Assembly: GCA_028274465.1 (NCBI GenBank)
Contig: CM051456.1
Span: 108,553,397 to 108,617,396, forward strand
Length of the DNA stretch: 64,000 bases
Direction of reading: 5' to 3'
Source of the DNA: Plantago ovata
Taxonomy: Eukaryota > Streptophyta > Magnoliopsida > Lamiales > Plantaginaceae
Shown here: piece after piece, positions 58,272 through 64,000 of the stretch
Layout: every line of letters starts with the position of its first letter
Numbering within the stretch: the stretch's first letter is position 1
Translations under genes and position numbers: made by a program
The notes under the pieces: model-generated
What the model saw: only the letters and a program-made list of their open reading frames with translations
Told to the model about the DNA's origin: nothing
Databases searched by the model: none

Positions 58272-59020
58272 CTCACATCCAAGAAAATGTTATTCACCTG
58301 AATTTCCTGGACCAATTTCTTGCATTTTTTCAGCAAAATTAATAAACAAAAACTCTCTTAGCAACATAAAACAATAGTAAGAAGAGCAAGTGAGGAACAT
58401 TATAAAGTTCTCATCTGAGATTACTCCCAAGTCTTGTAAATGCACCAGACAGGATAATTGTTCAAATGGGGGCAAGATACAGATAAAATTAAAAATATAT
58501 ATATATATATATAAATCAATTAAAGGGCATTTTTTTTAATATATAAGCTTTCACACTCTCTAACCCAATTTAAGAAAACCCTAAACTCAATTAGGTCAAA
58601 CTCCAAGAAATTATTCACATTGATTTGCGGAATAGGCCAAGAAAAGTACAACAACAAAAACAAAAAACAAACTAAAAGTGTTTCAATTTACCACCAATCG
58701 AATCCAAATCAATTAAAATGAGAGCAAATGGAGTGATACAGTCACCAATCTACCAAACAAGAGACGAAACAGCTCGCAAATCGAACATGCAGTAAACGAA
58801 AGCAAAAACCCTAGAAAGCAAGGGACAGAGATTAGAGTAAAGTACCTGGTGAGCTGAAATTGGACAGGACAGAGCTCGGAGATAAGACGGACACTGATTT
58901 ATGAGCAAGGTGAGAGTGAGGAGGAATCTTTGTTGAAAAAATTTGAAACGGGTTTGAAAATTTTGGTGATTTTCCCTCCAAAGGTTGGGAAAAATGGAGA
59001 GAGAGAGAGGGGAAGAGGGA
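58272..59020 (-). promoter_or_regulatory. 5' UTR, leader intron and promoter-proximal region of the phosphatase gene
   Basis: The ATG-bearing exon begins at 58306 (acceptor ttggtccag|gaaatt). The upstream leader exon ends at 58846 with donor accag|gtactt. A ggagagagagagggg tract (about 58997-59012), CT-rich on the coding strand, lies near the likely transcript start, as in many plant promoters. A short (AT)n tract occurs in the leader intron at 58495-58513. Confidence 0.55.
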
Positions 59021-59777
59021 AATGGAAAAAAGGAGATCCGAAAATTTTGTAATACTTCACTTCACTTGGTTTTTGGGGTCTCAGGAAAAGTGTGATTAGT
59101 GGTAATTGTTTAGGCGTACGGACTTTATCTCGTTTCCTTAATTTGCGATTCGTGTCGTATTAATTTAGCTCAGGAGTCAAAAGAAGCAAAAAAAAAAAAT
59201 CCGCTTTTGTGTGCGTTTTATATATGTTGGCTACTCTGGACACTGGACTGTGACAATATTAGGGATGGCAATGGGCCGGGCCGGGCTTTCAGAGGCCCGG
59301 TCGGGCCCGGGGACACTAGCACAAAGCCCAGGCCCGGCCCATGGCCCGGGTTGGGTCTGAACAATAGGCCCACGCCCGGGCCCGTCATGGGCCGGGCCGG
59401 GCCTAATGTTTTTTTAATTCTTTTTTTCTTTTTTCAAATATTTAGTTATCAAAATGTCTGTTTTTTTTCAAATTTTTATTTATGTAGTGTAGTATTAGTT
59501 GAGTGATGAATCTATTTAATAGATATCTTTTTGCTTGATATCAAATATTTTGATATCACCTTATATCATTTGAAATTTATCATGAACTTCCTTATTTGAC
59601 ATATTCAAATTAGTTAATATTAAATTACTTAATAAATTATATAAATATACTAAAAATATAATATATAAAATGATTGTATATCACTTGAAATCTTATATGT
59701 ATAGAAAAGTATTACAAATGTGTAAAGTACAACATCATTTAATAATATAAGTGTATAAATATTATAAATTCAATAGT

Positions 59778-59780
<3 letters not shown>

Positions 59781-59854
<74 letters not shown>
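59781..59854. repeat. (AT)n microsatellite
   Basis: 37 AT units inside the hAT-like element. Confidence 0.98.
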
Positions 59855-59857
<3 letters not shown>

Positions 59858-60082
59858 CACCTTTCAAAAAGCCAGAAGTCTAGAACGAATAAGACATTAT
59901 CATTCTAGGAAGCTACTGAAGTTTGAGCAAAAACTCGACTAAGCGGAGAGACAAGAGCGCCAAATGCTAAATTTAGAGCTAGAGGAATGGAAAGCATAAC
60001 CGGGGTGGTTATAGTTCAATGAATTCTAAATGCTACGAATAGGTGTTTCTAGGTTTCCTGGTATTTGAGACTCTATTACGCA

Positions 60083-60086
<4 letters not shown>

Positions 60087-60175
<89 letters not shown>
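60087..60175. repeat. (AT)n microsatellite
   Basis: About 44 AT units, second tract in the same hAT-like element. Confidence 0.98.
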
Positions 60176-60180
<5 letters not shown>

Positions 60181-60539
60181 CATAAATCTTATATATAATC
60201 ACGGGCCGGGCCGGGCTCGGGCCGGGCCCACGGGCCAAGATGTTAGGCCCGGGCCCGGGGGCCTAGCTATAAGCCCAAGCCCGGCCCATGGGCTTCTCTT
60301 GGCCGGGCCTGGGCCCGGTATATCGGGCCGGGCCCGGGCCGGGTAGCCCAAATTGCCATCCCTAGACTGTGTTTTGAAATTTTATAACGTACTTTCTAGT
60401 TTCTACAACAATTTAAAAATGATGTTCATCACTATATATTTACAGGAAATTTCTTTAAGAAACGATGGTAAAAATATAAATAAGAAGTTTGGATAACTGT
60501 TGGAATTTCATTCTGCACCCAATGTGTCTAATATGCGGT

Positions 60540-60950
60540 GCAGGTCTTAGGATTTTATGGGCTGGACTTGGGCTTATAGCTAGGCCCATGGGCCCGTGCC
60601 TAACATCTTGGCCCGTAGGCCCGGCCCGGTCCGTGAATATATATATGTAAATATGTATATATATCTATTGAATTTATAATATTTATACATTTCTATTACT
60701 AAATGATGTTGTACTTTATACATTTGTAATACCTTTCTATACTTATAAGATTTCAAGTGATATGCAATCATTTTATATACTATATTTTTGTATATTTATA
60801 TAATTTATAAAGTAATTTAATATTAACTAATTCAATATGTCAAATAAGGATGTTCATGATAAATTTTAAATGATATAAAGTGATATCAAAATATTTGATC
60901 TCAAGCAAAAAGATATAAATTAAATAGATTCATCATTCTACATGAGCCTA
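60540..60950. mobile_element. Partial inverted copy of the 59260 hAT-like element
   Basis: It opens with ggcccatgggcccgtgcc and ggcccgtaggcccggcccgg, then a short (AT)n, and then follows, on the opposite strand, the AT-rich interior of 59515-59775 (for example gtacaacatcatttaataat matches attactaaatgatgttgtac). One GC-rich end is present; the other is missing. Confidence 0.75.
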
Positions 60951-60993
60951 TACAAATCATTCTAAATTAAATAGATTCATCATTCTACATGAT
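60916..60993. repeat. Short direct duplication
   Basis: aaattaaatagattcatcattctacatga occurs twice, about 48 bp apart, at the ragged end of the partial hAT copy. Confidence 0.85.
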
Positions 60994-61199
60994 AAATTAA
61001 ATAGTCCGCATCACATGACATGAGATACAACCATACAAATTCCATGGTGACAAAACGGTTTAGCACTTTTGGTGAAAAGAGTGATAGGATTTTCAGATTT
61101 GAACAAGCCTCCAGTGGAATCGGCAAGGCCGACAACGGTGCCCAATAATTAAGGCAAACATGGTGGACACGCGTAACCAGCCTAGTAGGGTAGTCAAGT

Positions 61200-63540
61200 A
61201 CAACCGGATGAGCATTCCTTCCCCAACACAAGGGGTGGAAAACTAGCATGAAGGAAGACCAATTTTTACCCAAGACAGTTGGGCTGCGATGCCCTGTACA
61301 GGGCAGAGCAGTGGAGTGGAACTTATCAATTCCTAGAGGATCAGCCCTCTCATACTCGGACCTCATATTCCTAATTTCCTATTTACCAATCACTTCAACA
61401 ATTTTAAGAAGAAAAAGAAGCCATGCAAACATTTATCAAATGTCCTGCAAGACTCACGGGCGGGAGACACTATGATCCTTAGTGTACCGTTTCAACACAA
61501 CGTTACTGGAAATAGAAGATCATCCGTTCACGACAAGGGTGGACTATTTGTACGGATGCACTACTAACATAAAGTTAGCAGATGAGTTGTGCCTTTGAAG
61601 GCCACAAACACCTAGAGAGCTAAGAGACATGTTGGTGCGGCAAATCGACGCAGAGAAATTCCAGAAGAATGTACCCTTTAGGGCACTGATCATACGCAAT
61701 CCGCATGATTCAGAGAGACGTTGGATAAACTCGAACTACTATAGCTCTGGAAAATGCAAGAGGGACAAGCGAGTTCTACGAAGAAGGCATGATATACTGT
61801 ATACCCCACGCTCACGTGAAAAAGAGGGGGATTCACTCGTCGTTGAGGCATGAAACATATGTAGCATAGCTGAAAATGTTAAAGGATAGCTAGTTCATGA
61901 AAGACAACCGGCAACGATATTGTGCCTTCCACAAGCAGCGCGAACATGACACGGAGAGTTGTATCAACCTCATGGATGAGATCGAAAGGCTGATAAATCT
62001 AGGGTACTTAAGAGATTTTGTGGTACAAAGAGAGGTGAATCGAGCGAAATAGGATCAATCGAACATCGAGGCCGAATATCATGTACCCAACAACATTGGG
62101 ATTCAAGGTCGCGAAGCTTGAGGCACGATGAACAGTGACGTCATAAACATCAAAGAGTTCACATGGTGTCAGGTTGTTACATGGGCAACCGTACCCGACA
62201 ATACTTGAACCCGACGAAAATATTCTCTCTATTCCACGATCGGTGTAACGGCAGGCCAAGGACCAACATGATCTCCTTCGACGATTCAGAGATAGCTCCC
62301 GATGTCCGGTTATAGGAACACCTGCCCGAGGAAGACTTTCCACTAATAATAATCTTGGACGTAGTTGCACATACCATCACTAATGTCATGGTAAACAACG
62401 GTAGTTCGGTCAAGGAATCATTGCTTTGTGATATCACTGTAGGTCTGTACAAGGGCATCATAGGAACCTAAGGGACCTTTCGAAGGAACCAAGAGAACCT
62501 TCGAGGGACCGCGAATCGCCCCGAAGGAAACAAGGTTAATTGACGGAGACAAAAACAAGGTTACTCATACTGGAACATAGATGGAGGAGGCCACAAAGGT
62601 CAGTTTGATTACCTTCCTACGGACAAGCACCGATATCTTCGCCTGGGGGCGGAAGATTTGATCGGAATAAACTCAAAGGTCATGGTCCATAGGCTACACG
62701 TGGAGTTGAAGGCCAAGCCAATCAGGAAGAATTAAGTATCGTCCATGTAGCGATGCCTAGAACCAGATTATCAAGGAGGAAGTAGACATGCTGCTTGTGG
62801 CGGGGCACTTTCACCTGTGAACTACTCCGATTGGCGATGCAACGTAGTCCTAGTACAGAAGGCCCATGGAAAATGGCGCATGTGTAATGGATTCACTAGC
62901 CTCAACAAATTCTGCCTAGAGGACCCGTATGATTGCCCCACATTGATCAACTCGTCTACTCAACTGTGGGATGCGCGTTCGTAAGTTTCATTGACACATT
63001 TTAGGGATTTTACCAGATACGAATGGCAAGGGAGGATGTCGCGAAAATGGCCTTTATAAACGCGGGAGGAGTTTACAGTCCTATGGTCATGCCATTCGGC
63101 CTAAGGAACGCAGGACCAATTTACTAGAGGCTTGTAAATCATATGTTCGAAGAAGAAATTGACAAAACAATGGAAGTCTACCTAGGTGACATGCTGGTCA
63201 AAAGCACACAAGAAGTCGACCACGTGCACCACCTGTCAAAATGCTTTATCATACTACGCATGTATGATGTATGGATGAAGCTGAATCCCCGCAAAGTGCA
63301 CCTTCGGTGTGAAAGGTGGGAAGTTCTTAGGGTACATGGTTACTGAATAGGGAATTGAGGCCAACCCAGAGAAGATTAGAGCCATCGTCGATTTGGATCA
63401 CCCAAGGACATTAGGCGACGACGCGACGCTGAAAAATTGATCGGGAAAGTTGTATCCCTTTGTCGGTTCATCTCACACAGCGTAGAGAAAGCTAGCTTGC
63501 CTTTCTTCAAAGTTTTGCGGAACAAGATAGATAATTTTGT
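61200..63540 (+). mobile_element. Ty3/gypsy gag-pol fossil, probably Tat-like, heavily broken
   Basis: In plus orientation, short stretches resemble in order: the C-terminal part of gag (about 61880-62050, with a YCAFHKQ and DEIERLINLGYL signature), an aspartic protease region (about 62260-62460) and the early reverse transcriptase region (about 62790-63500). No LTR, primer-binding site or integrase was found inside the window. Reading frames are interrupted many times, so it is an old, dead copy. The gag signature points to the Tat/Retand group of plant gypsy elements, with moderate certainty. Confidence 0.8.
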
Positions 63541-63943
63541 CTTGTTGGTATGAGTATCATTCTCAATGTCTTTAAAATCTCTGATATTTTGTGACGTTAC
63601 ACCATTAGTCTTTAGAAAAATACAAAAAAATATATATTAAGAAAATTTCATAACTCACAATTAGATCAAGAACATCCTAGCGTTCTTTGTAAATTAAGTT
63701 GCACGTGGATACCATGGTAGAAGAAAGTCAAATCAATATAGTGCATGAGTCACTTTGACAATTTGATTGTAATATACGAAGAGATCTCAAAGTTGTCCGA
63801 CGAAAAATTTGAAAAACTCTATCAACATGACACTGCTGGTGATTTTGCGCTTTTTCTAACTATATTAAACGTGATATAATCACTAATCAAATTAGTACGA
63901 AATCAAATTAAATGTATATTATAAGGGACGGCTATATATATTA
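63541..63943. other. Intergenic, nothing assigned
   Basis: AT-rich DNA without recognised features. Confidence 0.4.
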
Positions 63944-64000
63944 CTCTCTCCATCTATCAACAAAAACTTTTCATTTACTTTGGTTGACTTTTTTCTCATT
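63944..64000. mobile_element. Left end of a Stowaway-like MITE, cut by window end
   Basis: TA followed by ctctctccatctatcaacaa and further typical words (ggttgacttttttctcatt) at the edge of the window. Confidence 0.5.

Larger units (their letters stand above)
59260..60364. mobile_element. Non-autonomous hAT-like element with GC-rich ends
   Basis: The left end tagggatggcaatgggccgg and the right end, read on the other strand, tagggatggcaatttgggct are inverted repeats followed by dense ggcccggg/cccgggcc words. The interior is AT-rich and holds two long (AT)n tracts. A gactgtg word occurs at 59247-59253 and directly after the right end (60365-60371), possibly a displaced target duplication. No coding capacity. 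The end sequence is typical of plant hAT elements. Confidence 0.8.

Noticed and set aside
59207-59506. 99-aa frame rich in GPGR
   Set aside because: Translation of the GC-rich end of a hAT-like element.
61629-61853. Short plus-strand frame as a host gene
   Set aside because: It lies within the decayed Ty3/gypsy fossil and agrees with its orientation.

Overview
The window looks like nuclear DNA of a eudicot plant. It is AT-rich and has short exons separated by GT...AG introns, TATA boxes, plant-type SINEs, MITEs, MULEs, hAT elements, L1-type LINEs and LTR-element fossils. The genus cannot be fixed from sequence alone. Nothing was searched against a database; all family calls rest on motifs I could read.

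Four host genes are well supported. (1) 15407-16819 (+): F-box/MYND zinc-finger protein with Sel1-like repeats, 3 exons, 388 aa. (2) 42335-42604 (+): an 89-aa small conserved plant protein that I recall as resembling plant-specific mitochondrial complex I subunit P1, with a 5' UTR intron and site II promoter motifs. (3) 52656-51388 (-): REF/SRPP-like small rubber particle/stress-related protein, 3 exons, 232 aa, with a G-box/ABRE next to its TATA box. (4) 58271-55168 (-): CTD small-phosphatase-like HAD phosphatase (SSP4/SSP5 type), 6 coding exons, 398 aa. From memory, genes 1-3 stand in the same order as Arabidopsis At1g67340-At1g67350-At1g67360, here spread over about 37 kb by transposons. 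A fifth, speculative, 48-aa spliced ORF lies at 2326-3260.

Most of the rest is mobile DNA. 0-15 kb: a tandemly expanded SINE, LINE scraps, a possible Harbinger-like element, Stowaway-like MITEs and three non-autonomous Mutator-like elements. 19.5-23.3 kb: two solo LTRs of one family in opposite orientation. 23.7-25.7 kb: a truncated L1 LINE. 27.6-29.3 kb: another LINE fragment split by a solo LTR with a perfect 5-bp target duplication. 29.6-35.0 kb: a large MuDR-like element with a broken five-exon transposase gene and a second, convergent intact ORF. 36-41 kb: TRIMs, SINEs and small hAT-like MITEs with clear target duplications. 46.95-47.87 kb: a non-autonomous MULE with a perfect 9-bp target duplication and an array of GGAGCTG/CAGCTCC palindromes. 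48.4-50.8 kb: a truncated hAT element with a 439-codon transposase remnant. 59.3-60.95 kb: two inverted hAT-like copies containing long (AT)n tracts. 61.2-63.5 kb: a much-decayed Ty3/gypsy fossil.

The most original structure is the MULE family. At least four non-autonomous members share subterminal boxes with the large MuDR-like element, and the four members share inverted GAGCTC-type palindromes beside long polypyrimidine/polypurine tracts.
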